The notes below the pieces were generated by a model. That model was not told where the DNA came from, ran no database searches, and saw only the letters and a program-made list of their open reading frames with translations. This document shows, piece after piece, positions 9,646 through 19,945 of a stretch of DNA of 64,000 nt. The translations under genes and the position numbers were made by a program. Where the stretch lies: positions 388,328,853 through 388,392,852 of the forward strand of contig NC_092872.1 in assembly GCF_028372415.1 (NCBI RefSeq), in the 5' to 3' direction. This stretch comes from Notamacropus eugenii (taxonomy: Eukaryota; Chordata; Mammalia; Diprotodontia; Macropodidae). The first letter of the stretch is position 1, and each line of letters starts with the position of its first letter.

Positions 9646-12430
9646 GAGAGGAGCCAAGATGGTGGAGTAGAAAGACACACATATGCTAGCTCCAAACCCA
9701 CAGCCCATAAATTACCTGTAAAGAAGAACTCCCAACAAATTCTGGAGCAGCAGAAGCCACAGAACAACAGAGTGGAGGAGATTTCTGTTCCAGAGAGACC
9801 TGAAAAACTGACCCAAAAGGTCCACTGCGCACCAGACCTGGAGCAGAGCCCAGGCCTGCCTTGGCCCAGTGGCACCAAGAGGAGCAGATCTGAGCAGGCT
9901 TCAGGGATGGAATCTCCAGCACCTGTGCAGGTCCCTCCACCCACAGGTGACAAAGGTCAGTGAGAGAGTCTTTTTGGGTGGCCGAGAGGGGAGTGGTGTG
10001 TCCCCATAACTCAGGCCCCCTCGGGAGGCAGCAGCGGAGGTGGCAGCAGACAAGGTCTCCCAAAGCAGGCAGGAACTCAGATCCATTGTTGAAGGTCTCT
10101 GCATAAACCCCCTGAGGGAACTGAGCCCCATGTGGTGGCCCTGCCCCGACCTGAGCACCTGAACTTAATCTCACACTGAATAGCAGCCCTGCCCCCGCCC
10201 AAAGCCCTGAGGCTGGGAAGCAGCATTTGAATCTCAGACCCCAAGAGCTGGCTGGGCAGATCTAGAGGTGTGAAGAGGAAGCTCAGAAGTCAAGTCACTG
10301 GCTGGGAAAATGCCCAGAAAAGGGAAAAAAAATAAGACCATAGAAGGTTACTTTCTTGGTGAACAGATATCTCCTCCCTTCCTTTCAGATGAGGAAGAAC
10401 AATGCTTACCATCAGGGAAAGACATAGAAATCAAGGCTTCTGTTTCCCAAACAGGCAAAATAAATATTCAATGGTCTCAGGCCATGGAAGAGCTCAAAAA
10501 GGATTTTGAAAATCAAGTGAGAGAGGTGGAGGAAAAACTGGGAAGAGAAATGAGAGAGATGCAAGAAAAGCATGAAAAGCAGGTCAACACCTTGCTAAAG
10601 GAGAGCCAAAAAAATGCTGAAGAAATAACACCTTGAAAAATAGGCTAACTCAATTGGCAAAAGAGGTTCAAAAAGCCAACGAGGACAAGAATGCTTTAGA
10701 AAGCAGAATTAGCCAAATGGAAAAGGAGGTTCAAAAGCTCACTGAAGAAAATAGTTCTTTCAAAATTAGAATGGAACAGATGGAGGCTAATGACTTTATG
10801 AGAAACCAAGAAATCACAAAACAAAACCAAAAGAATGAAAAAATGGAAGATAATGTGAAATATCTCATTGGAAAAACAACTGACCTGGAAAATAGATCCA
10901 GGAGAGAAAATTTAAAAATTATGGGACTACCTGAAAGCCATGATCAAAAAAAGAGCCTAGACATCATCTTTCATGAAATTATCAAGGAAAACTGCCCTGA
11001 TATTCTAGAACCAGAGGGCAAAATAAGTATTCAAGGAATCCACCAATCACCACCTGAAAGAGATCTAAAGAGAGAAACTCTTAGGAACATTGTGGTCAAA
11101 TTCCAGAGTTCCCTGGTCAAGGAGAAAATATTGCAAGCAGCTAGAAAGAAACAATTCAGGTATTGTGGAAATACAATCAGGATAACACAAGATCTAGTAG
11201 CTTCTACATTAAGGGATTGAAGGGTGCGGAATATGATATTCCAGAAGTCAAAGGAACTAGGACTAAAACCAAGAATCACCTATCCAGCAAAACTGAGTAC
11301 AATACTTCAGGGGAAAAATGGTCTTTCAATGAAATAGAGGACTTTCAAGCATTCTTGATGAAAAGACCAGAGCTGAAAAGAAAATTTGACTTTCAAACAG
11401 AAGAATGAAGAGAAGCATGAAAAGGTAAACAGCAAAGAGAAGTAATAAGGGACTTACTAAAGTTGAACTGTTTACATTCCTACATGGAAAGACAATATTT
11501 GTAACTCTTGAAACTTTTCAGTATCTGGGTACTGGGTGGAATTACACACACACACATGCACACATACACACACACATAGAGACAGAGTGCACAGAGTGAA
11601 TTGAAGAGGATGGGATCATATCTTAAAAAAATGAAATCAAGCAGTGAGAGAGAAATATATTGGGGGGAGAAAGGGAGAAATGGAATGGGGCAAATTATCT
11701 CTCATAAAAGAGGCAAGCAAAAGACTTATTAGTGGAGGGATAAAGAGGGGAGGTGAGAGAAAAACATGAAGTTTACTCTCATCACATTCCACTAAAGGAA
11801 GGAATAAAATGCACACTCATTTTGGTATGAAAACCTATCTTACAATACAGGAATGTGGGGGAGAAGGGGATAAGCTGGGTGGGGGGGATGATGGAAGGGA
11901 GGGCAATGGGAGGAGGGAGCAATTTGAAGTCAACACTCTTGGGGAGGGACAGGATCAAAAGAGAGAATAGAAGCAATGGGGGGCAGGATAGGATGGAGGG
12001 AAATATAGTTAGTCTTACACAACACGACTATTATGGAAGTCATTTGCAAAACTACACAGATATTGCCTATATTGAATTGCTTGCCTTCCAAAGGGAATGG
12101 GTAGGGAGGGAGGGATGAAGAGAAGTTGGAACTCAAAGTTTTAGGAACAACTGTTGAGTATTGTTCTTGCATACAACTAGGAAATAAGAAATACAGGTAA
12201 CAGGGTATAGAAAGTTATCTGGCCCTACAGGACAAAAGAGAAGATGGGGACAAGGGAAGGGAGGGATGATAGAAGAGAGGGCAGATTGGTGATAGGGGCA
12301 ATTAGAATGCTCGGTGTTTTGGGGTGGGGGGAGGGGACAAAAGGGGAGAAAATTTGGAACCCAAAATTTTGTGAAAATGAATGTTAAAAGTTAAATAAAT
12401 TAATTAATTTTAAAAAAAAGAAAAAAGAAA
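9646..12430 (+). mobile_element. HAL1 (half-L1) element, full length, copy A
   Basis: Complete 2785-bp non-LTR retroposon with an 11-bp target duplication AAAAATTTCAG at 9635-9645 and 12431-12441. The 5' end (GAGAGGAGCCAAGATGGTGG) is the L1-type start. A GC-rich 5' UTR of about 660 bp precedes ORF1 (10310-11408). A 1-kb purine-rich 3' UTR and an A-rich tail follow directly, with no ORF2. ORF1-only structure is the definition of HAL1, known from mammals including opossum and dependent on L1 for reverse transcription. It is inserted into an older L1(+). The clear ends and few ORF1 lesions make it one of the youngest insertions here. Confidence 0.9.
10310..11408 (+). pseudogene. ORF1 of HAL1 copy A, broken by two frameshifts and one stop
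   Basis: L1-ORF1p-like protein: basic N-terminus MPRKGKKNKTIEGYFL, a coiled coil rich in E/K heptads (about residues 60-170), an RRM with LENRSRRENLKIMGLPE, and a C-terminal domain with RNIVVKFQ, TIRITQDL and WSFNEIEDFQAFLMKRPELK. Three lesions are visible. One A is missing near 10624 (EEN to EEI, stop at 10634-10636). A TGG to TGA stop lies at 11218-11220. One A is missing in the run near 11312 (QGK-K-W). Copy B retains the AATAAC at the first site, which supports a deletion in A. The lesion count is small for an element of this length. Confidence 0.85.
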
Positions 12431-12441
12431 AAAAATTTCAG

Positions 12442-12835
12442 TGACCACTTGTTATAAACATGACATGCAAAGTCCATAAATATCAAATACAAACTTGTAA
12501 AAGTATGTTCAATCCTACAATAGATAAGTAGTCAAAGAATTAAAAAGCATCTCTTGAAGGAAGAAATGCAAAATATGAATAGCCATGTGAAATTTTTTTT
12601 TTTTATTCTGAGATGCCACCTTAACCATCACTTAATGGTGAAATCAAAAACAATAAAATCCAGTGCTGGAATAACTGTGGAAATAAAGTTACAGTGTGTT
12701 ACTTCAAGTGGAACTACAAAATGGTGAATAAAATCTTTTGAGGAAACAATATGGTATTATACAATAAAAACTGCAAAACCATTTATAACCCTCTATCCAG
12801 TGATTCCACTTATAGGAGTCAATTTTAGAAATGAA
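12442..12835 (+). mobile_element. Old L1, segment 2 of 3
   Basis: Lines up with the end of L1 ORF2: GAGATGCCACCTTAACCATCACTTAATGG, CCAGTGCTGGAATAACTGTGGAAA and CCTCTATCCAGTGATTCCACTTATAGG mirror the well-known stretch running from 'gagataccatctcacacc' to 'gcaatcccattactgggt'. It is interrupted at about 12836 by L3/CR1. Confidence 0.7.
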
Positions 12836-12997
12836 AGGAATCTCAAAGGCAATCTAATCCAACCTATACTTGAAAAGGAATTGCCACTATAACACTTCAA
12901 ACAAATGGCCATCCAGTCTGCTCAAGGACTTTCAATAAGGGAGAATCCACTATGTTCTGAAGCAGCCCATTCCACTAATGAATAGCTCTTATTTCAT
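12836..12997 (-). mobile_element. L3/CR1 fragment, part 1
   Basis: ATCTAATCCAACC, GCCATCCAGTCTGCTCAAGGACTT and GGGAGAATCCACTA..GCAGCCCATTCCA form the antisense CR1/L3 3' region. It is split by the SINE at 12998. Confidence 0.7.
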
Positions 12998-13262
12998 GGG
13001 GTAGCTATGTGGCCCAATGGATAGAGCACTGCACCTTCAGGAAGCCCTGAGTTCAAATCTAGTCTTGGACACTTACTAGTTTTGTGCCCCTGGGTAAGTC
13101 ACTTAACCTCCGTCTTCCTCAGTTTCCTCATCTGTAAAATAGAAATAATAATGATAGGACCTATATTACAGGGTTGTTGTGAGGATCAAATGAGATATTT
13201 GTAAAGCACTTAGTACAAGGCTTACCATGTATTAGCTACTCAGTAAATAGCTTATTCCATTC
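12998..13262 (+). repeat. Marsupial tRNA-SINE nested in L3/CR1
   Basis: Full-length: GGGGTAGCTATGTGGCCCAATGGATAGAGC, GTTCAAATCTAGTC, GTAAGTCACTTAACCTCCG, TCAGTTTCCTCATCTG, GGGTTGTTGTGAGGATC. The flanks ATAGCTCTTATTTCAT and ATAGCTTATTCCAT look like a worn target duplication. Confidence 0.88.
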
Positions 13263-13575
13263 TCTTCTGTTCACCAACCCGCAATGGTTAGGAAGGTTTT
13301 CCTGACATCAAATCTAAAGTTGCTTCTTTGCAATTTCTATACACTACTCCTGGTTCTATGCCATAGGGCCAAAGAGTACAAATCCAATTCCTCTTCAAAT
13401 ACTTGAAGACAACGATCATGACCCCCTCTTCCCCCTCAATTTCTTTTCCTCCAAGTTAAGACACCCACTGTTTCTTCAAAGTCCTCATATGGTATAAATT
13501 CAAAGTCCTTCCCCACCCTCTAGACCCCTCTCCAGGTTATTGGTTTCCTTAGGACTGATCTCTAAAGATTTTGCT
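13263..13575 (-). mobile_element. L3/CR1 fragment, part 2
   Basis: Continues part 1: GGTTAGGAAGGTTTTCCTGACATCAAATC, CAATTTCTATACACTACTCCTGGTTCT, CAAATACTTGAAGACAACGATCATG and TCCTCATATGGTATAAATTC. This is the conserved antisense CR1/L3 sequence. Confidence 0.8.
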
Positions 13576-13589
13576 AGCTGGAGAAAAAA

Positions 13590-13870
13590 GGTCTATTTCT
13601 ACACATCATATTTGTAGTAACGCTATTAATAAAAATAAAACACTGGCAACAACCTTTGTGTCCAAAAATTGGGGAACTCCCCGGCGAACTGTATGATACT
13701 AACATAGTGGAATATTATTATGCTACAAGGAATGGCAATTATAAAGAATTTGAAGAAGTTTGGGAGAACCCTTGAAGTGATAAAGTGAAAGACAGAAGCA
13801 AAAGAGCAGCACAGACACTGATGTGAATTACAAGGGCAGCCACAAACTCAGGATAAATACCAACAAATTG
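13590..13870 (+). mobile_element. Old L1, segment 3 of 3
   Basis: Continues the same element: AACACTGGCAACAACCTTTGTGTCC, then GTGGAATATTATTATGCTACAAGG, the region encoding the MEYY motif near the ORF2 end. Confidence 0.6.
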
Positions 13871-13964
13871 GGACATGCAAACAAACAGAATTATTGTGTT
13901 ACTTCATTTAAGTTAATAAGCACTTAAAAACGGAAGCTGCGAATGATGAAAGTTTATTGATTAA

Positions 13965-14033
13965 TGTAATAACAGTGAGAGCTAGCATTTATATAGCACT
14001 TTCAGGTTTACAAAGTGCTTTACATATGTGGCT
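13965..14033 (-). repeat. MIR fragment
   Basis: GCTAGCATTTATATAGCACTTTCAGGTTTACAAAGTGCTTTACATAT. Its continuation (ATTATCTCATTTGGTAC) appears at 15222 beyond the transposon, so the MIR was split by it. Confidence 0.7.
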
Positions 14034-14036
14034 CTC

Positions 14037-15166
14037 ACTGTCATTGGGTGGCTCAAAGGGAGACAGAATAGACATCTCTGGCCTCTTCTTCCCCACCCTT
14101 CTCCTAGGAAGACTTTCCTCCTTCCAGGAGGGGAAGTAAGAAGCTGGGTCTAGACACCACTCTGCTCTCCTCAGAGAGAGGAGATACTGGTCTAAAATTG
14201 TGTCTATCTGGTCCCTTAAATATTGTCCACCTAGGAGGGTGTGGGGGCAGATAAGTGGAGCAGTGATAGAATGCTAGGTCCAGAGATAAGAAAACTCCTA
14301 TTACTGAGTTCAAATCTGGCCTCAGAGATTTACTAGCAGTGTGACTCTGGGCAAGTCACTTAACCCTGTTTGCCTCAGTTTCCTCATCTGTAAAATGAAC
14401 TAGAGAAGGAAATGGCAAACCACTCCAGTATCTGCAAGAAAACCCCAAACTGGGTCACAAAAAGTCAGACACAATTGAACATCAACAAGGGGTATATGAT
14501 CAGGTTCAATCTAACTTCTGATCACTCTGTCAGATAATGTCTCCCATTATTATTGGGAGAAGGATACCCCAAGCTCTATATCCAAGGCTTGACCTCTTTC
14601 CCACCAAAAACCAGTTCCATAATAACCACCTATAGCAAAGAAACCCATTTATCCAAATCATGGCAAAACAGAAATCAGAGGTTTATATAAGAGAATATAT
14701 ACCAGACAATACAGAATGAAGTAGCTCTCCCATTGGGAGCAAGATAACTCAGCTCAATGAAGACAGAGCGTCCTTGATCTCACCCAGGGGAAAACTCCTG
14801 GAAGTCTCTAGAGTAGCAAGGTTGGAATAAGGACATGATGGAAGCCACCATCTCCTTTCACATCTTCCCAGAATCTTTTCCTTCAGAACCTTCAGTGGGG
14901 TCGGCCTCCTCCATCTTCCCTCTTGAAGTTAGAAGCCAGAAACACCCATAGTGATTAGACACTTGACTGAACTGGATTATACCCCCCTAGAATAAATATT
15001 TAAGGGAGCAGATAGATGTAATTCTAGCCAGGTACTCTCTCTCTCTCTAAGGAGTGCAAAGTTGTGCCCCATCCTGGCAGGAATGAAAATCTCCCTTTGA
15101 GAAACTTTGGAGGAAAAGAAGTTAGAGATGTTTATTCTGCCTCCCTTCAAGCTACACAATGACAGT
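14037..15166 (+). mobile_element. Long-TIR DNA transposon, copy 2 (both ends)
   Basis: 14037-14225 and 14994-15166 are imperfect inverted repeats about 175-190 bp long: ACTGTCATTG, GGGAGACAGAATAGACATCTC and TGGTCCCTTAAATATT on the left against their complements on the right. The interior (about 500 bp) has no transposase, and a SINE is inserted at 14236-14495. A second copy without the right end is at 2935-3640. A split MIR flanks it (13965-14033 and about 15222). Superfamily is unknown because I could not fix a target duplication. Confidence 0.75.
14236..14495 (+). repeat. MON1/WSINE-type SINE, long form
   Basis: Has the extended 3' part GAGAAGGAAATGGCAAACCACTCCAGTATCT and GTCACAAAAAGTCAGACACAATTG, after the usual GGGCAAGTCACTTAACCCTGTTTGCCTCAG. 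It lies inside the long-TIR transposon. Confidence 0.9.
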
Positions 15167-15229
15167 CCTCAACACAAGTAGGCCTCACTACACAAGTGTG
15201 ACTCACTCTTGTTGCACACACATTATCTC

Positions 15230-15950
15230 ATTTGGTACCATGTACAATATGCCTTTGTGTTTGTTTGTGCATTGAAATATATTTGTCAAGGGACATTAAA
15301 GTTTAATAAAATAGGTTTTAAGAATTCAAAAGGGTAAAGAATGCCTGTTCTCAAGACTGTGGTTTTAATTGGATGGCCATAGGGTAAGTGAAGTTTAATA
15401 TCTTTCTTCACCCATTTGTCTCTCCCCTCTATGACTTCACATCCCCTTTTCTATGCCAACCTAACCCTTAGTAGCTGTCTCTTGCTTTTGGCTCATTGGT
15501 GGATGAAAACAGCCCCAGAAAGAGGATAGTGAAGATCCGGTACCAACCCTCAAGGCAAAAATAGAATTCAAGATAGAACTTACCAAGGCAGTGGCATCAA
15601 CCTGGGCTGAACACCTACCTCTATGTCCGCCCGGTCGTGACCTGATCAGGAGGTGGAAGGAATGATTGTTAAGGTTGGCAGAAGTCAATGTCTTAACACC
15701 AGAGTGTAGAGTCCAGGAGAGAATGGAGAAAAAGACCCTCATCTAGACTGATGGAGCCTTTCACAAAGCTCAGTAGGATCTCCTTTGCCAAAGAAACCAA
15801 GATCATTCGCAGTCCTATCCTTTCTCTATGAGGACTCATTCTCACTTTCCCAAAACCTTCAAAAGAGGAAAGAAATAGATTTTGGAACAAATCTTCACAT
15901 TCAGCCTCTAAATTTGGCAATGCATGATCCAAAACCTTGTTTGCTCCACA
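15230..15950. other. Unassigned intergenic sequence
   Basis: A short MIR remnant lies at about 15222-15240. The rest matches no gene or repeat I know; the frames on both strands at 15461-15965 shadow each other. Confidence 0.4.
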
Positions 15951-15954
15951 CCAT

Positions 15955-16195
15955 GTCATTGTCATTTACTATTTTTGTTTTATATAAGATATATGGATCT
16001 ATGTTTACTTTTTCTTTCTCATATTTTTTTCTTTTTAACAATTATGAAATATCTACCTCCTTCCCTTCCCACATGCCCCCAGGGGGCAAAAAAGAAATAC
16101 AAAATCCCTGTAACACATAAGCATGGTCACACTGGCCACATCTAAAAATGCATTACTCATTCTGCATATTAGTCCTTTCCATAATGTGGTGGAAA
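15955..16195 (-). mobile_element. L1 3' end, part 1
   Basis: Antisense L1 3' UTR (AACAATTATGAAATATCTACC, ATGCATTACTCATTCTGCATATTAG). It is split by the SINE at 16196 and continues at 16466. Confidence 0.65.
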
Positions 16196-16465
16196 ACATT
16201 TACAGTGATGGTGTTGTTTAATTGTTTCAGTCATGTCAAACTCTTCATGACCCTGTTTGGTTTTTTTGTTGTGTTTTTGCAAAGTGGAGTGGTTTGCCAT
16301 TTCCTTCTCCAGCTCATTTTACAGATAAGGATACTCAGGCAAACAGGGTTGATTAAGTAACTTGCACAGGGTCACATGGCTAGTAAGTGTGTGGCCAGAT
16401 CTGAACTCAGGTCTTCTTGACTCCGAGCCCATGGCTCTTCCCACCGCACCCTCTAGCTGCCCTAT
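16196..16465 (-). repeat. MON1/WSINE-type SINE nested in L1
   Basis: Antisense long form: TCAGTCATGTCAAACTCTTCATGACCC, AGTGGTTTGCCATTTCCTTCTCCAGCTCATTTTACAG, CACAGGGTCACATGGCTAGTAAG and CCTCTAGCTGCCC. Confidence 0.9.
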
Positions 16466-16632
16466 ATGGGCATTATAGCATAGTGATATTATAGCATAAG
16501 TTGTTCTTTGGGTTCTGCTTACTTTACTCTGCATCAGTTCACCTTTACATCTTCTAAACCATCTCCTTTTTGATTTCTTGCAGCGTAATACTATTCTATT
16601 ATATTCATATGCCATGATTTGTTCAACCATCC
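16466..16632 (-). mobile_element. L1 3' end, part 2
   Basis: GGGTTCTGCTTACTTTACTCTGCATCAGTTC, TTGCAGCGTAATACTATTCTATTATATTCATATGCCATGATTTGTTCAACCAT: antisense ORF2 C-terminus/3' UTR continuing part 1. Confidence 0.75.
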
Positions 16633-16760
16633 CCTCCTTTTACACATGGGGAAATTGAAACCCAAAGATGGCAAGTGACTTGTCCAGCATCATGTCCCTA
16701 CTAAATTTCAGAGCTAGGATGGGAACTCAAGTCTTCCTTACATCTCCCCCAGTCAGCCAG
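16633..16760 (-). repeat. MIR fragment
   Basis: TTACACATGGGGAAATTGAAACCCAAAGATGGCAAGTGACTTGTCCAGCATC and GGAACTCAAGTCTTCC. Confidence 0.7.
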
Positions 16761-16779
16761 TCAGCTACTTCACAGTTCA

Positions 16780-17475
16780 TTGTTTGCAATGTGTTACATC
16801 CCAGTCACACCTACTACAGAGCCTCTTCACTACCCTTTGGGTCATCCACAGCTATCATTCTTTGGAGAATACAATGTTCCATAACTTGCAGCCATATAAT
16901 ATCACAGCAACAAATTCAATAATAAAAAGATGGGCCTCTGTTTCAAAGAAAAGCTTAGGGTTATTGAAAAGATCCTTGATATTTTCCAAAAGCACATTCT
17001 GTTCCTCCCCCTGTTCAATTCTGGATCCAGAAATTCATTGCCCATTTGCAAATATTATGTTAGGGACTTATGTGTATGTGTTTGTGTGTACACCCATATA
17101 CACACACAAAAGGAAGAAAGATTCCTTATAGATGGTAAGGCTTTCCAGATGCTCCTGTTTGTGGATGGCATCTTGCAAATTGGACGAAGCTCCACAGCAT
17201 GGCATAGCCTTTTAATTGAGATTCACAATCACTATCTATGGGGAACCCCTTCTCATCTTGAATTTTCCTCCAGGACAGTAGTGAACCCTGTATTTCCACT
17301 ATGTTTAATGCTACATGTCCTCCATTTCAATGGTGAATACCTTTGACAAGTATATGTCTTCCTGTTTTATGCCTTACTTGTTGTTGATTTTTAGATGGTC
17401 ATTGAACAAAGCTAAATTTTTGTTACATATTTCCATGAATCTTGTATAATTTTGACATGGAGAGACACCTTGTTG
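16780..17475 (+). mobile_element. Possible RTE/BovB-type LINE remnant
   Basis: A frame at about 17130-17230 reads DGKAFQMLLFVDGILQIGRS, resembling the LLFADD catalytic box of RTE reverse transcriptases with the second D lost. The surroundings are unassigned. Weak evidence. Confidence 0.3.
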
Positions 17476-17760
17476 GTGGGACTGTTAAATTTTTTTCATT
17501 TTAAGTTATTTTTCAATTAGCAATCATTCATTCTCTCTCTCCCACCTACTTCCCCCACCCCATTTTTTAGAAAAACAAAAGTCTTTGTAACTAGCATGAA
17601 CAGTCAAACAAAAAAAAATTCCCATATTGTCCACGTCTAAAAATGCCTGGCTCATTCTGCATATTGAATCCTACTCTGTCAGGAAGTGGGTAACAGAGAC
17701 CATAAGCAGTCCTCTGAAGTTATAATGGACCATTGAATTGATGAGAGTTCCTAAGTTTTT
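17476..17760 (-). mobile_element. L1 3' end fragment
   Basis: Same antisense 3' sequence as 15955 (CCACGTCTAAAAATGCCTGGCTCATTCTGCATATTG), preceded by a pyrimidine-rich stretch typical of L1 3' ends. Confidence 0.55.
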
Positions 17761-17780
17761 CAAGATTATTTCTCTTGCAT

Positions 17781-17877
17781 CTTCTTGCCAAGATGGCTAT
17801 CCAGAGAGAAGGGAGGCTACCCAGTTCCCCAAATCTATACCAGCTAAACTATGAAGTTTGCATCATACTGAAAATTG
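17781..17877 (+). mobile_element. Older HAL1-like element, 5' piece (copy C)
   Basis: The L1-type start CTTGCCAAGATGGCTATCCA is followed by 5' UTR sequence that stops at the target duplication of copy B and resumes at 20629. This is the left half of an element split by copy B. Confidence 0.7.
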
Positions 17878-18759
17878 ACCAAGAAATATTTTTATTTTTT
17901 TATTGTATTTATTTATTTATTTTTAGATTTTGACATTCATTTCCACAAAATTTTGAGTTCCAATTTTTCTCCCTATCTCTCCCCTCCCCCCACCCCATAA
18001 TACCTTGCATTCTGATTACCCTTTCCTTCAATATGCCCTCCCTTCTATCACACCCCACCCTTCCCTTATCCCCATCTTCTCTCTTTTCTTGTAGGGAAAG
18101 ATAAATTTCTATACCCCATTACCTGTGTTTCTTATTTCCCAATTATGTGCAATAATAATTCGCAACATTCATTTATAATACTTTGAATTCCAACTTCCCT
18201 TTCTCCCTCCCTCTCTACCCAGCCCCACTGAGAAGGCAAGCAATTCAGTACAGGGTATATATGTGTAATCTTGCAAAAGACTTCCATATTAATCATGTTG
18301 TGTAATACTAACTATATCACCCTCTATCCTACCCTATCCCCTCCTTTTTTTATTCTCTCATTTGACCTTGTCCCTTCCTGAAAGTGTTTACTTCTAGTTA
18401 CTCCTTTCTCCCATTTGCCCTCCCTTCTCTCATCTCCCTCACCCCACTTGTCCACTTCTCCCCTACTTTCCTGTAGTGTAAGATAGATTTTCATACCAAA
18501 TTTAGTGAGCATGTTGTTCCCTCCTTAAGCCATATGTGAAGAGACTAAGCTTCACTTTTCCCCTCTCACCCTCTCCCTTTTCTCCTCCACTGAACAAGAC
18601 TTTTCTTTTCTCTTTTATGAGTTACAGCCTGCCCCATTCCATTTCTTCCTTTCTCCTCCCAGTATTTTCCTCCCTCACCCCTTAATTTTTATTTTATTTA
18701 TTTTTTATATGTATCATCTCTTCTGATGCAACTCAACCTGTACTTACTATCTGTGTGTG

Positions 18760-18761
<2 letters not shown>

Positions 18762-18806
<45 letters not shown>
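18762..18806. repeat. (GT)n microsatellite inside HAL1 copy B
   Basis: 45-bp GT run in the 3' UTR of the minus-strand HAL1, at the same place where copy A has CA-rich 11546-11579. Confidence 0.95.
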
Positions 18807-18809
<3 letters not shown>

Positions 18810-18936
18810 ATCCCTCCACCTACCCAAATACTGAGAAAAATCTCAAGAGTTACAAATATTATCTTTCCATGTAGGAATGCAAACAGTTCAGCTTTAGAAA
18901 GTCTTTTAGGATTTCTCTTTCCTGTTTTCCTTTTCA

Positions 18937-19945
18937 TGCTTCTCTTGATTCTTGTGTTTGAAAGTCAAATTTTCTTTTCAGCTCTGGTCTTTTCATCAAG
19001 AATGCTTGAAAGTCCTCTATATCATTGAATGACCATTTATTCCCTTGAAGTATTATACTCAGTTTTTCTGGGTAGGTGATTCTTGGTTTTAATCCCAGTT
19101 CCTTTGACTTCTGGAATACCCTGTTCCAAGCCCTTCAATCCATTAATGTAGAAGCTGCCAGATCCTGTGTTATCCTGATTGTATTTCCACAATACTCAAA
19201 TTGTTTCTTTCTAACTGCTTTCAATATTTTCTCCTTGACCTGGTAACTCTGAAATTTGGCCACAATATTCCTAGGAGTTTCTCTTTTCAAGTCTCTTTCA
19301 GGAGGTGATTGGTGGATTCTTTCAATATTTATTTTACCCTCTGGTTCTAGAATCTCAGGGAAGTTTTCCTTGATAATTTCATGGAAGATAATGTCTAGGC
19401 TCTTTTTTTGATCATGGCTTTCAGGTAGTCCCATAATTTTTAAATTTTCTCTCCTGGATCTATTTTCCAGGTTAGTTGTTTTTCCAATGAGATGTTTCAC
19501 ATTATCTTCTATTTTTTCAAACTTTTGGTTTTGTTTTCTAACTTCTTGGTTTATCTCATAGTCATTAGCTTCTCTGAACTTGATTCTCTCTTTTAAAGAA
19601 CTATTTTGTTCAGTGAACTTTTGAACCTTCTTTTCCATTTGGCTAATTCTGCTTTTTAAAGCCTCCTTCTCCTTCTCCTTCTGCTTTTTGAACCTCTTTT
19701 TCCAATTGAGTTAGCCTCTATTTAAAGATGTTATTTTCCTCAGCATTTTTTGGTTCTCCTTTAGCAGGCTGCTGGCATGCTTTTCAAGCTCTTCTATGGC
19801 CTGAGCCCATTTCATATTCATTTTGGAGGAACTGGGGGCAGAGACCTTGACTTCCTCTGACAGTATACCTTGTTCTTCCTCATCTGAAAGGATGGAAGGA
19901 GACACCTGTTCACCAAGAAAGTAACCTTCTATGGTCTTTTTTTTC
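18937..19945 (-). pseudogene. ORF1 of HAL1 copy B, start codon lost
   Basis: Homologous to copy A ORF1. It contains MEKKVQKFTEQNSSLKERI, LENRSRRENLKIMGLPE, a segment like EGKINIERIHQSPPER and TIRITQDLAAST. Compared with A, about 13 nt spanning the initiator ATG are missing near 19950. An AAA-TAG stop occurs near 19710, and a small CTT-type expansion (Glu/Lys-rich) lies near 19665-19690. The C-terminal reading continues to a TGA near 18937. It cannot make full-length ORF1p. Confidence 0.8.

Noticed and set aside
9686..10174. 162-codon minus-strand frame, the longest in the window
   Set aside because: Lies antisense over the GC-rich HAL1 5' UTR, where stops are rare by composition; no homology recognised.
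14236..14330. tRNA-like sequence in SINE heads (here and in about 20 other copies)
   Set aside because: SINE heads derived from tRNA without a full cloverleaf or intact A and B boxes in tRNA spacing; not tRNA genes.
18698..19028. Open frames with poly-(His-Thr) or poly-(Cys-Val)
   Set aside because: GT microsatellite inside the HAL1 3' UTR.
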